Shown: positions 40,138 to 49,060 of the stretch, piece by piece
How positions within the stretch are numbered: position 1 is the first letter of the stretch
Layout: every line of letters starts with the position of its first letter
Origin: Ooceraea biroi
Taxonomy: Eukaryota > Arthropoda > Insecta > Hymenoptera > Formicidae
Length of the DNA: 64,000 nt
Assembly: GCF_003672135.1 (NCBI RefSeq)
Contig: NC_039517.1
Span: forward strand, 744,001 to 808,000
Direction: 5' to 3'
Made by a program: the position numbers and the translations under genes
The notes under the pieces: generated by a model
What the model was told of the DNA's origin: nothing
Databases searched by the model: none
The model's input: the letters and a program-made list of their open reading frames with translations, nothing else

Positions 40138-40751
40138 TAAATGTTGTACATAGTAACGAGATATTCTAAAGAACGAGGCCTTTTGTACGACGTATTTCTA
40201 CACGAATACGAATTTAAGACTTGTGCTTTCCAACAGGTGCGCGCGCACACTTCTTTCTTATCCAATTTATATTACATGAACTTTTTTATAGATCTACATT
40301 TCTAAATTATTTGGGATATTAAGATTTATGAACGCTAGTGTAATTAATGCTAAAAGGAAAAAATGTTTCTTACGCGAGAATCTCTTTTACCCTCTCGTTC
40401 GTTTTGTACGGATTCTCTTGAGCTCAGCTTTAATCGTATGACTATAATACATCATCACGCGTTTCTATTTTTCTAAAGTTTTTGAAGCGGGATAATTGAT
40501 GCAAAAGAGCGATTCGGAATTAATAATATTGATGAAATATTCTGAGATTTTATTTAATCTAGTATTTTGTCAATTCATTTATTCAATTTTAATTTTATTT
40601 AATTAAATTAATTAGAATTTTTCAAGATTAATGATACGAGCTTAACTCGAAATGGGTCTTATAATTGTACAAACCGATGCGAGATTAAAGATTAAATGAG
40701 AAGCAACGAGCTTAGATCAGACAACCAAATTATATTTAAATATATATAATA

Positions 40752-40766
40752 TTTATTAAATTTATT
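40752..40766 (-). terminator. Candidate SF3A1 polyadenylation signals
   Basis: There are two AATAAA hexamers on the minus strand, about 205-220 bases after the SF3A1 stop. Confidence 0.5.
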
Positions 40767-40818
40767 TTATATAAATTATAACTGTTATATTATTGTACAT
40801 GATTATATATGGGTTTCG

Positions 40819-40824
40819 AATAAA
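40819..40824 (+). terminator. Candidate xylulokinase polyadenylation signal
   Basis: AATAAA lies about 680 bases downstream of the stop, in AT-rich sequence. Confidence 0.5.
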
Positions 40825-40970
40825 TGCGATATATATTTTAATCAAATATCTATTTTGTGATACTTTAATTAAAATTATTCATTCACAGCAATGTGCTAGT
40901 CAGGGCATTATGCAAGATATACAATCGTGATCGTGATTATAAACACAGTTTCATTTACCTTCTTACTACT

Positions 40971-43900
40971 TTACTTCTTCCTACCGCCTCTCTCCTTTGG
41001 CAACAGATTGATGGTGTTACCCGAAGATAGATTGTAATACGCGAGGGTGTTGCTGTCCTTGAAGAACATTCCCTGGAAAAAGAGTTACAGAATTTTTCTG
41101 ATATTAATAAATTCCAATTTACTTACTACAATTAATTCAATAAAATCAATGAATGATCCTTACCTCGTATTGCAACTTCTGCTTGCCGGGCGGCATGCCG
41201 GTCTGCTCGTGAATGAGCGCCTTCATAGTCGCCACGGTATCGCTCAGTTGTAGGGTGATGTTCAACTTCTGTCCGTTCAGCTTCCACTCGGCCTTCTCCG
41301 TCATCATGGGCACGACGATGTTAACCTGCGCAGGACCCTGACGGAAACAAATATTTTGAGAGACAACAGTCGGATTTGTTCGATGAATCCTCGATGGACT
41401 TTTGTCATTACCTTATTCCTGGCGAGGAACTGTTGTTCCGGAATTAGCGAGTCCTCGGTTCTCAGTTTTTTGGCCTGCGGCTCTTCCTCCAGCGGCTTAT
41501 TAGCGGGATGCTTCAATCCGATCTTCAAAGAAAAATAAGAAATGGAATCTTGCTTGCAAGGAAAGTTAAATTAAATTGCAAAAATGATTGCATAAAAAAT
41601 AAATGATAGATTAATTGCGTGAAAGTCGAATGAAATTATGAAAATTATTTTATAACAAATCACTCACGGCGGATGACATTGGGGGTTGTATCGGCGGCGG
41701 CGCTGGCATGAACGGCGACATCGCTGGAGCTGCGACAGATTAATTATTTTTTAGATTAGTCACCTAGAGAAATCGAGAAAAATCCGAGATATTGGACAAG
41801 TCGAGAAGTCGTGGCAATCTTTTAATAGATCACATTGCAGGCAATTTTGTTTTAATGTCAAACGAAGGAAACAAATCATTTCGACCGCAATAAATATAAC
41901 AACCATCGCCATGACTCTCTGACTTATCCAATTCGCAAAATGCAGAAGAGTTTCGTACTCATGAGAGGTGGCGGCCGGGGTGCCATCGGCGGCATGGGCG
42001 CCATCATCATCATCGGCGGCTGCGGCATCATCGGCTGCGGTATGCCCATCGGAGGCATGCTCATGGTCGGTGGTGGCGGTGGTTGTGCGGGCACCGGTAT
42101 CGGCTTCGGCGCCGGCGGTTTTGGCGGCGCTTTCAGAGTGGCTTGCGGCTTGGAGGCCGCCGCAGCCATGTGCGAGAGCTCGGTGGTGCGGCTCACCGGT
42201 TTCGGTCCGATCTTCTCCTTCTCCTCGTCGGGCAGCAGACCCTTCACCTTGTGAATCTGGTGGATCTGTTCCTCGAGGGTGATGTTCGCGCGCGCCGCTC
42301 TCGTGGCGGCCTCGACGCTCGACGTGTGACCGTCCCACGTGACCTTGTCGTCCTTCTTCTTGTCCTCCTCGCCGATCTTCTTGCCGATCGCCGTCTCCTC
42401 GTCACCGACACCGAATATATCGGTACGCCGCTCGGCGAGCTGCTTGAGGCTCGCCTCGATCGCGGTGCCCGGCGCGAACACGGTCTCCTGTGCCAGCTTG
42501 TCCAGGTGCTTGTCCCTCTGCTCGACCCAGCGAGGATCCAGCAGACCGATGCGCATGTGCTCCTGCACCTTGCTGGCGGGAATGCGCTCGCCGGTGATCG
42601 GTGAGATGAGGTACTCGTCCGGAGCCGCGGAGCGGATAATCTTGGTCGCTGCAAGAAGTAGCGAAGGTAAAATATCGCGTTACACGTTTGACAACTGCTG
42701 GCTGACTGAGAGAGAACGCTTACAGTGCTGCTTCGGATCGTATCCCTTCTTGACCACCACGTTGCCCGGCGTCGGCGGCAACGGCGGTGGCTGCATGTTC
42801 GCTTCGCGCGGTTTCGCCTCCTTCGACTTGTGAGTGTCGCCCGGCGGCGATACGTTGTCCTCGTCGCTGGAATCTTCCTCCATGTCTTGTACCTTCAGAA
42901 AAAAAAAGATGAAGAGCATTAGGATTTATTTAGAACGAGAGACGCGAAATGGAAATGCACTCACCTGGTTGTTGTCCTTCGCGCGATCGCCCTTCTCGCC
43001 GTCCGCACGCGCCTGCGCTTCGTCTTCCGCGTCGCTGTCGATCTGCATCTCCACGTCCTCGCCGTCCTCTATGCGTTCCTGTAAGTCAGAAGATCATGAA
43101 GAGTTGCAATATCTCATCGACCAATCAGCAAAGCGGAAGGTAAATAAGATCACGTGATCGGAAATCTCACCTGCATGAGAACGCGGGCGCCAACCTCGTC
43201 CGGCGTGGTCGGCGCCGGGAAGTTGCCGACCTCGAACTGCTGGTAGTCCACGGTCTCGACGACGACGAAGTCGTGCCAGTCGATCTGCGCGTAGGCGACC
43301 CTCTCCCTCTCCAATTCCTCCTCCTCCTTCCGCCTCTGGGCCTCTTGATACTTCAGGTACTCGGCGCGGTACTTCACCTGCTCCAAGATCTTGTCCATGT
43401 TGAACGCCTCGTCCTTGAGCCGCGGCAACAGGTCCTTGGGCGGAATTAGAACCTGCCGATTAAGATGCAACATTTTCAAGAACAGCAATTTTTTCTATCA
43501 ACCTGGCTCCGAGACCGAGACCCACTTCTACATACTTTGGTATATTGTTCCAGGAGTTTTGTGAAGTACTGAAACAGGGAGTGCTGGGGACGCAGGAAGT
43601 CGAACTGGAAGTTCCTCTGCTCCCGGTTCATCAGATTCGTCAGGAACTGCCTTCCGTTACGAGCGACGAATTGCGCGGTCAGCTTCACGATGTCCCTGAA
43701 ACAGAGGTGCGATCTCATCGGCTGAAATAGTAAGCATCGATCATGTACAGAAACTGTTACGTACAGGTCCAAGGCTGAGATGGACGGTGGGTCAGCGATG
43801 AACTCAAACTCGACCGGTGGATCTTTGGGAACAAACGGCTGCTCGACCTGCTTCAAGATCTCCTGCTGCTTCTGATGCGCGGCTAGAGGAACGGTCTTCC

Positions 43901-44423
43901 CGGGTGCGGAGCCCACTGTGGGCTCCTGGCCCTTTCCCTCCTTGAACTCCTTCACCTTGTGCTGGTAGTAGGCATGGTAGGGATCACCGAAGTTCAAGAA
44001 GTTGAACTTGGGATTGCCCAGCTCGTTCTGCCTGATCCTCGACTCGAACTCTGGACCGTTTCTAGCGACGAAGCTAGCGGTTTTGTCAACGATGTCTGTG
44101 TTTTCACGTAAGGAAGAATAAATGCGCAACTATCACGTAAAATCACAGAGACGAGGCTGGTGAGGTTAGGTTTCATAAACGCACATCGTACGCGGGGCAT
44201 GTTACTCGTATCGCTCCGCTCCTAACCTCAAAGCAAACCTGATTGCACACGGTTTTTTTTTCACGTGGGGCAACGTTTCTCGACGAAGCTCTCGCAAAAG
44301 GATACTCCTAACCTCAGGTGGCGGGTAGATGATGCCCACAATAGGTTGCGAAGAGGGAACGTTGTTCTCTTCGTTCTCAGCGGCCGGCGGCGGCTGCGGC
44401 ACCGCGACTTCCTGCGCCGGCAT
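40971..44423 (-). CDS. SF3A1: Splicing factor 3A subunit 1 (SF3a120/Prp21), complete
   Basis: This is a subunit of the U2 snRNP SF3a complex, needed for pre-spliceosome assembly in the nucleus. Eleven exons on the minus strand: 44306-44423, 43765-44095, 43536-43695, 43171-43452, 42965-43078, 42724-42892, 41959-42648, 41668-41729, 41412-41522, 41164-41337 and 40971-41072. They give 770 residues in consistent phase (human SF3A1 has 793). SURP1 lies at about residues 40-90 and SURP2 at about 150-203 (both with FVARNG). An acidic linker follows, then ISPITGERIPASKVQEHMRIGLLDPRW, a Pro/Met-rich stretch, and a C-terminal ubiquitin-like domain ending ERGGRKK. Exon 1 uses donor GTATCC, restoring PPPEVRNIVDK. 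The closer GTTAGG donor would break the frame. An in-frame ATG 15 codons upstream is possible, but MPAQ fits the family start. Confidence 0.95.
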
Positions 44424-44688
44424 CCTCGTCGTGATCCTCGATATACTCGCGCGTTTAATGCACTGCACAAATCTTCATACTGCGGGTAAATCAACTTTCG
44501 GGCTCTTGCAGAAGTTTACAGTGCCGCCATTATAATGCCGCGATGTCTAGATATATGTATAGTGTATGATATGGGCATAAGTGGCGCTACAGTAATGCTA
44601 GAGACCCTATATAGGGTCTCTAGCATTTGCTGATTGGCTAGTCGAGTAGAAAAACTCTAAGCACTGGTCGCTGTGAGTGGCTGTAGTG
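44424..44688. promoter_or_regulatory. SF3A1 5' flank with CCAAT-like boxes
   Basis: The SF3A1 5' flank contains a CTGATTGGCT box near 44630 (a CCAAT box on the gene's strand). A second CTGATTGGCT and a CCAATCA lie just inside the neighbouring P-like element, near 44729 and 44759. The transcription start is not resolved. Confidence 0.35.
44594..44627. repeat. 34 bp perfect palindrome of two joined transposon ends
   Basis: The half AATGCTAGAGACCCTAT is followed directly by its exact reverse complement. Its inner part, TAGAGACCCTA, equals the terminal bases of the P-like element that starts 62 bases downstream. The CTGATTGGCT that follows also recurs in that element's subterminal sequence. It looks like a collapsed copy or an excision remnant with the two ends head to head. 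No direct duplication flanks it. Confidence 0.9.
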
Positions 44689-45561
44689 TAGAGACCCTAA
44701 AAGTAAGAGACTGGCCAAGGTTTTCAATTTCTGATTGGCTGGATATATAATGGCGGAACCAATCAATGACGAGCAAATGTAAGCTTACTACAGAAGTATC
44801 GCTCGTGTAAACGTAATGATAGTTTTGAATACTATTGAAAAATAGAAATATGAAAAATAAGAGTTAAAATACATTCAATTGTTATGAAATAATTATCAAA
44901 TGCTTGTGAGGTATGTATAAACATCCCAGATAGCACAAAAGTACCAGAAATGTTCTAAGAACATCCTACGAACGTTTGAACATACTTTGAACGTTCTTAG
45001 ATTGTCTCTGGAACTTTTGTGTTATCTGGGATGTAATGTTCACTCCATTATATGAATAAATAAATTACGAAATGTAAGTTTAAAGTTTCTTTATTTAACA
45101 ATAGTATGCATGGACATAGTTTTACTAATAAAAACAGATTTATTTGATCGTACTAATTGACATTTGCGCAACTTAAATTTAATAAAACGCAGTTTGATTT
45201 TCGTGGATAAGTTGTGACAATTTGTTAAAGTCTCACATTCAATATCTTCCATTTTGTTATTATATTATATTATATATTATATAATTATTATATTCGCAGT
45301 TTTGAATTTTTTTTGATCCCGTAGATAATATGCAGTTATCACAGCAAGTCATGAAAAAATTAACAATATCACAACTTACGTGTTTAACATAAGGCAAATA
45401 TTTTTTAAAAAGAATATTCATTTTAATAAAAAAATGGAAGGTACTTTTGTTTACAAAAAATAAAGTATTTTTGCGATAACTGACAGTAGCGAGTAGCTAT
45501 ATATAATACCATTTTCTATCCAACTAGAACCTTGGCCAGTCTCTTACTTCTAGGGTCTCTA
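44689..45561. mobile_element. Second P-like non-autonomous element
   Basis: An 873 bp AT-rich element with inverted termini TAGAGACCCTAAAAGTAAGA (left) and TAGAGACCCTAGAAGTAAGA (right, reverse complement), both continuing GACTGGCCAAGGTT: 34 bases with one mismatch. The ends share TAGAGA, CCT, AAGTAAGAG and a later AATGG with the element at 19329-20121, so the two appear to be one family. The flanking octamers CTGTAGTG (44681-44688) and CTGTATGA (45562-45569) agree at the first five bases only, so the duplication is decayed or uncertain. It has no coding capacity and carries a nested short MITE. Confidence 0.75.
44921..45034. mobile_element. Nested 114 bp palindromic MITE
   Basis: The inverted ends ACATCCCAGATAGCACAAAA and, on the reverse strand, ACATCCCAGATAACACAAAA continue as GTACCAG/GTTCCAG. 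The inner AAGAACATCC/GAACGTTCTTAG portions are also partly complementary. It sits inside the larger P-like element, so it inserted later. The CCCAGATAGCAC terminus is a pattern I associate with widespread short insect MITEs; the superfamily is not determined. Confidence 0.75.
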
Positions 45562-45740
45562 CTGTATGACTGCGGTCAATTAGGACGCGGAGGGAAGAGG
45601 ACGTAGGCAAGCGGGACGCTCTCGATTTGTATTCATATTGCTAATAACAGAGTGAAGAAAATGAAACTTCTTTATGAGAACCGTTCCCCTGGTATTTATA
45701 TTTATCAGATTATATACATAAATAAAATAATAAAATTAGT
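45562..45740. other. Short non-coding spacer
   Basis: Unremarkable sequence between the P-like element and the foldback element. Confidence 0.5.
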
Positions 45741-45825
45741 ATAATAAATAAATGCAGAAACCGCTGTGAACGAAGCTGGATGTACGTGCTTATAACTTGT
45801 TTTATTCAGTAAATCATTGATATAA

Positions 45826-45892
45826 ACGTTTCAGTCCACTCATTGGACCATCTTCAGTATACTACAACATTAAATAACAATATAAATTACGT
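45826..45892 (-). ncRNA. Hammerhead-ribozyme-like motif, left arm
   Basis: Read on the minus strand in order: ACGTA, about 30 bases able to form an imperfect stem I (TATA/TATA), CTGAAGA (fits CUGANGA), a hairpin GTCC-AATGAGT-GGAC as stem II, then GAAACGT. ACGT before the presumed cleavage site and ACGT after GAA can pair as a 4 bp stem III. This is the topology of a hammerhead open at stem III. Stem I is weak, so activity is uncertain. Confidence 0.4.
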
Positions 45893-46023
45893 CTCATGTT
45901 ATAAATCATTAACACAGTTCTTTTTAATATGTACTAAATCCAACACATCTAACTCATAAGGTTCTATTCATATCTCATTCGTTAAACAGTAATCCTATCA
46001 ATGTTAATGATTTATAACATGAG

Positions 46024-46088
46024 ACGTAATTTATATTGTTATTTAATATTGTAGTATACTGAAGAGTCTAATGAGTGAACTGAAACGT
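46024..46088 (+). ncRNA. Hammerhead-ribozyme-like motif, right arm (degraded)
   Basis: This inverted copy on the plus strand keeps ACGTA, CTGAAGA and GAAACGT. Its stem II strands have mutated (GTCTAATGAGTGAAC), so this copy is less likely to fold and cleave. Confidence 0.35.
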
Positions 46089-46175
46089 TTATATCAATAA
46101 TTTTTACTGAATAAAACAAGTTATAAGCACGTACATCCAGCTTCGCTCATGGCGGTTTCTGCATTTATTATTATA

Positions 46176-46717
46176 TTTTTTGAGCTGTTCTTGCCTTTGT
46201 TAAAATTAGTATAATTATGTCTCATATCAGAGTTAACACAATAGCGTGCATGGTAAAAACATTAACATGGTAAAAGGATTGACTAGAAAGTTCATGCCAA
46301 TCTCTTTTTAGCATTCAAACACAAAACGTGACTGCATTAAGAATTAATGTTATAAAGGTTTGCGTCAGAAATCTGCTATTGATATTTCATCCACACAGCA
46401 TTATGTCAGTTTGTGAGGAAATCACATATTAATAATACATTAACAGACACAATATATTAACGAGCTTTCATATATTTTTATCTCATTTTTGTTACACAAT
46501 TCTGAAAAAATCTTTTTACAAATATATTTTATTATTTCCAGAGAATGTATGTATTTATGTATAATATGTCTTTCATTGTCCTTTCTGTGTGCTTGCCAGT
46601 CTTCGTTTATTTCAGCCAGTCACCTTAATCTGCATGATACGATAATTAATTTAATGTAATTTGTGTAGTATCAAAATCACTTTTCTATTTAAGTTCTATT
46701 TGCATACTCACCACCTT
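46176..46717. other. AT-rich spacer downstream of the first venom-like gene
   Basis: No separate gene is seen. The part from about 46340 rightward is the left half of the tandem duplication and contains a possible third exon of the upstream gene, read after a TCATGCAG acceptor near 46630. Confidence 0.5.
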
Positions 46718-47058
46718 TTAGGACCTACCCCTCCTAGGAGGTACGTAATAACATACTTTTGTTACCCCCACCTAACAAAAAATAATTAAGTTATATATCT
46801 GCATGATACAAGGTAATTTATGTAGTATTATGTAGTATACATGTATGTAGTATTCAAATCAATTTTCTATCTAACATATATATATGTCGAAGTTGTGTGA
46901 TTAACACTTACTTTGGGCGTTCGAGCTGTCTCACTGACTGCATCTGCCATTGCCATAGCGTCTGCATCAGCACTTGCTTCCGCTTCCACGCTAGGTGCAC
47001 TCAGAACTAGCATCATAAAAATCGTTACAAGAGCCATCGACAGAAATAATACTTTCAT
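46718..47058 (-). CDS. Aculeate venom-peptide-like precursor, copy A
   Basis: This is a secreted precursor of the aculeatoxin type (ant, bee and wasp venom peptides). Exon 1 (46912-47058) encodes a hydrophobic signal peptide of about 24 residues beginning MKVLFLS. A pro-region follows with Ala at nearly every second position among Asp/Glu/Ser/Met, the layout dipeptidyl peptidase trims stepwise in this family. A GTAAGT donor ends exon 1 in phase 0. A candidate exon 2 (46718-46771, acceptor TTTTTTGTTAG) adds a 17-residue tail with one Cys, Pro-Pro and several Arg before a TAA. A further GTGAGT donor and a TCATGCAG acceptor near 46630, conserved in copy B, raise the possibility that the ancestral gene had three exons and that this copy stops early. 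The mature peptide and target are unknown. An in-frame ATG nine codons upstream exists, but MKV matches copy B. Confidence 0.65.
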
Positions 47059-47126
47059 TTTGCAACAATTAATAATGACGTCCAACTTGCTTATTGGATT
47101 TTGATTTGATATTGACTCGTACCGCC

Positions 47127-47134
47127 TATGTATA
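47127..47134 (-). promoter_or_regulatory. TATA-like box of copy A
   Basis: Read on the minus strand, TATACATAGGCG precedes GAGTCAATATCAAATC and the start by about 70 bases. The block between box and ATG is closely similar to copy B, which supports a shared core promoter. Confidence 0.5.
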
Positions 47135-47199
47135 CACCATAAAGACGATAAATAAGTTATAGTTTTCGTGACTGAGTGGCACTTTTATTTTTTCTTTAT

Positions 47200-48021
47200 T
47201 ATTCTTTTATTATTTCTTATATGTGTTACGTTTGCATAGATATTTCTTATTATTAATGGTTTATGTATTGCTGCGAGTTTTTTATTAGTATATTTTATCT
47301 TGGATATTCTCTTATCTTAGCAAAATTTATACAAATGTTAAAATACTTGTCTTGACTAAACAATAATAAAATGACATGTATCATTTTAAAACATGATACA
47401 TATTTATGTACAATTTGGATGGGAAAAAAATTTCGTGACGATTTCATAATAATGTGCAGCAGTAATAAAGAGAATAAAAACTGATAGTATTAAAATGCTT
47501 CTCGGTCATAAAGATTGTATTTATTGATATATTGGATTGATCGAACAGTCCATGTCGATTCCCTTAACAAAATTCAAATGCGAAATTATACAGTAACAAT
47601 TGTTACTGTAAAACTTTGCAAAACTTTGTAATATTATTATTATATAATTATTATATTATTATTATATAATAATAATATTACAAAGGTTTGCGTCTGAATT
47701 CTACCAAAAATATCCACACGGACTTTCTGGTCAACGAAAACGCAACGTTTTATATTAAATATTAATACAAAGTTCTGCGAATAAATTTTGCGTATATTTT
47801 TATTTATTATTTATTAGTTTTTGCTACACAGTTCTGAAAAAACTTGTATTATTTCCCGGAAAATGCATGTATGTTTAGTCATGTCTTTCACTGTCCTTCC
47901 TGTTGTGCTTGCCAATCTTCTTTTATCCTCAATCCATTGGGTTCATTATATCATCTGCATCAGCTGCATGATACGAGGTAATTTATGTAATTTATGTAGT
48001 ATAAAAATCAATTTTCTCTAT
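47200..48021. other. Spacer between the two venom-like genes
   Basis: AT-rich, with no separate gene. It contains a 20 bp perfect palindrome, ACAGTAACAATTGTTACTGT (47590-47609), and a 62-base AT palindrome beginning CTTTGTAATATT (47624-47685). The right part holds the possible third exon of copy B (acceptor before 47963). Confidence 0.6.
47590..47685. repeat. Two adjacent palindromes between the duplicated genes
   Basis: The 20-base perfect palindrome at 47590-47609 is followed by a longer AT-rich inverted repeat at 47624-47685 whose outer arms are CTTTGTAATATTATTATTAT and its complement. The second lies at the left boundary of the copy B duplication unit. Confidence 0.85.
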
Positions 48022-48033
48022 TTATATACTCAC

Positions 48034-48291
48034 CGCCGTGACTCTTTCCTAACGAAAAAAGAATTAAGTTAAAATAAACAAAATATATTGTATGTATTGG
48101 AGTTGTGCGTAGTTAATACGTACTTTCATCCTTGCTCGAGCTGCCTCATCACTGACTGGATCTGTCAGAGCGTCAGTGCTGTTTGCATCAGCATTAGATG
48201 TAGCAATTGCTTTCGCTTCCACGTTAGATGCACTCAAAATTAGCATCATAAAGACCGTGGCAAGAGCCACTGATAAAAATATTACTTTCAT
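48034..48291 (-). CDS. Aculeate venom-peptide-like precursor, copy B
   Basis: Paralogue of copy A. Exon 1 (48124-48291) encodes a signal peptide starting MKVIFLS and a pro-region rich in Ala at alternating positions with Asn/Asp/Ser/Thr, ending in an Arg/Lys-containing segment before the GTACGT donor (phase 0). Candidate exon 2 is only 15 bases (48034-48048, acceptor TTTTTTCGTTAG, donor GTGAGT). A third exon after CATGCAG would add a few codons and a stop at 47946-47963. If exon 2 is not spliced on, a stop follows at 48022-48024. Either way the mature peptide is very short. Signal and pro-region are intact and similar to copy A, while the downstream part has diverged, as usual in venom families. 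A TATA box is well placed. Other secreted peptides with such pro-regions cannot be excluded. Confidence 0.6.
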
Positions 48292-48360
48292 CTTTTGACA
48301 ATTAAAAATGACATTCAGTTTGCTTACTGGATTTTGATTTGGTATTTGACTAGCAGCGCC

Positions 48361-48377
48361 TATATATATATATATAT
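48361..48377 (-). promoter_or_regulatory. TATA box of copy B (TA repeat)
   Basis: A run of eight TA units followed on the minus strand by GGCGCTGCTAGTCAAATACC, about 70 bases before the ATG. The same arrangement with a shorter TATA sequence precedes copy A. Confidence 0.6.
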
Positions 48378-48460
48378 GTTAGATAAACTACGATAAAGTT
48401 ATATAGTTTTCGTGACTAAGAGAGCGGCACTTTTATCTTTTTATTATTTCTTATGTAGAC

Positions 48461-49060
48461 TTGCATAAATATTTTTTATTATTATCAATGTTATATTGCT
48501 GTGTTTTATATTATTATAATTATATTTTATTAGAAATCCTTTTATCTTAACAAAGCTTATACAAATGCTAAAATAATTGAGTATATACTACGTTGTAATA
48601 TACTTTTGTAAAGGGGATAATTTATTTCTCGAAAATCAATATTAATTAATAACAAATTTATAATAAACAGATGGCTACATATGCGTGCTTCGAGCGAAAC
48701 GAGCCAGCATACGAGAATCGTCGTATGCGACTTCTACCGGGTGGCCGTGGCGTATCGCTTGACAATCACAGCGACGTCGTTAGTCATTGGCGGCCGTGGA
48801 CACGGTCGCCCAGCAACTGGCATCAATTCCGTAAACACGACTACGCACCGTCGTGTCAAGGGCCGCCTGCACGAGGAGAAGCTACTCGGACGGCGGCCGC
48901 CTGCCCGTTCTGCGAAGATGTGAATGTGCCGCGACGGTTCGCACTTCCTTCCGCCAGAAAGAATTTCCCTCGCGTGAAAGACTCTCGTCCTCGGTGAACT
49001 TCAAGTTCGTCCACCCTTGCCGCCACCGCCGCCGCCACCGCCGCTGCCGTTGCTGCGACG
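48461..49060. other. MAPK15 upstream region and 5' UTR
   Basis: AT-rich to about 48660, then CG-rich up to the MAPK15 start. A 108-codon open frame at 48671-48997 resembles no protein and most likely lies in the promoter or 5' UTR. CCGCCGCCACCGCCGCTGCC-type triplets directly precede the start. Confidence 0.5.

Larger units (their letters stand above)
40138..40970. other. Convergent 3' regions of xylulokinase and SF3A1
   Basis: This 0.8 kb AT-rich gap separates the two stop codons. For xylulokinase, AATAAA occurs at 40136-40141 (overlapping the stop region, too close to act well) and at 40819-40824. For SF3A1, minus-strand AATAAA occurs at 40752-40757 and 40761-40766. If the distal sites are used, the two 3' UTRs overlap by roughly 100 bases. 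Confidence 0.6.
45741..46175. mobile_element. Foldback element with 170-base inverted arms
   Basis: The left arm (45741-45914) and right arm (46002-46175) are inverted copies of one sequence with scattered differences, separated by about 87 bases. The outer ends read AAATGCAGAAACCGC and GAAGCTGGATGTACGTGCTT, and the inner ends TTATAACATGAGACGTAATT. Each arm contains a CTGAAGA...GAAACGT arrangement like a hammerhead ribozyme core. Hammerheads occur in the terminal repeats of Penelope-like retroelements, whose repeats can be inverted, so this may be a pair of such repeats without the coding body. No reverse transcriptase is present. Confidence 0.7.
46340..48460 (-). repeat. Tandem duplication of a venom-like gene, unit about 1.23 kb
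   Basis: Two copies, roughly 46340-47200 and 47680-48460, share AAAGGTTTGCGTC at their left side, GTGCTTGCCA, CTGCATGATACGA, the intron and splice-site layout, exon 1 and the promoter. The two exon 1 starts are 1233 bases apart. The copies differ mostly by substitutions and small indels, and exon 2 differs most. Confidence 0.85.

Noticed and set aside
48671..48997. 108-codon frame just upstream of MAPK15
   Set aside because: Not in frame with MAPK15, no similarity, probable 5' UTR or promoter.
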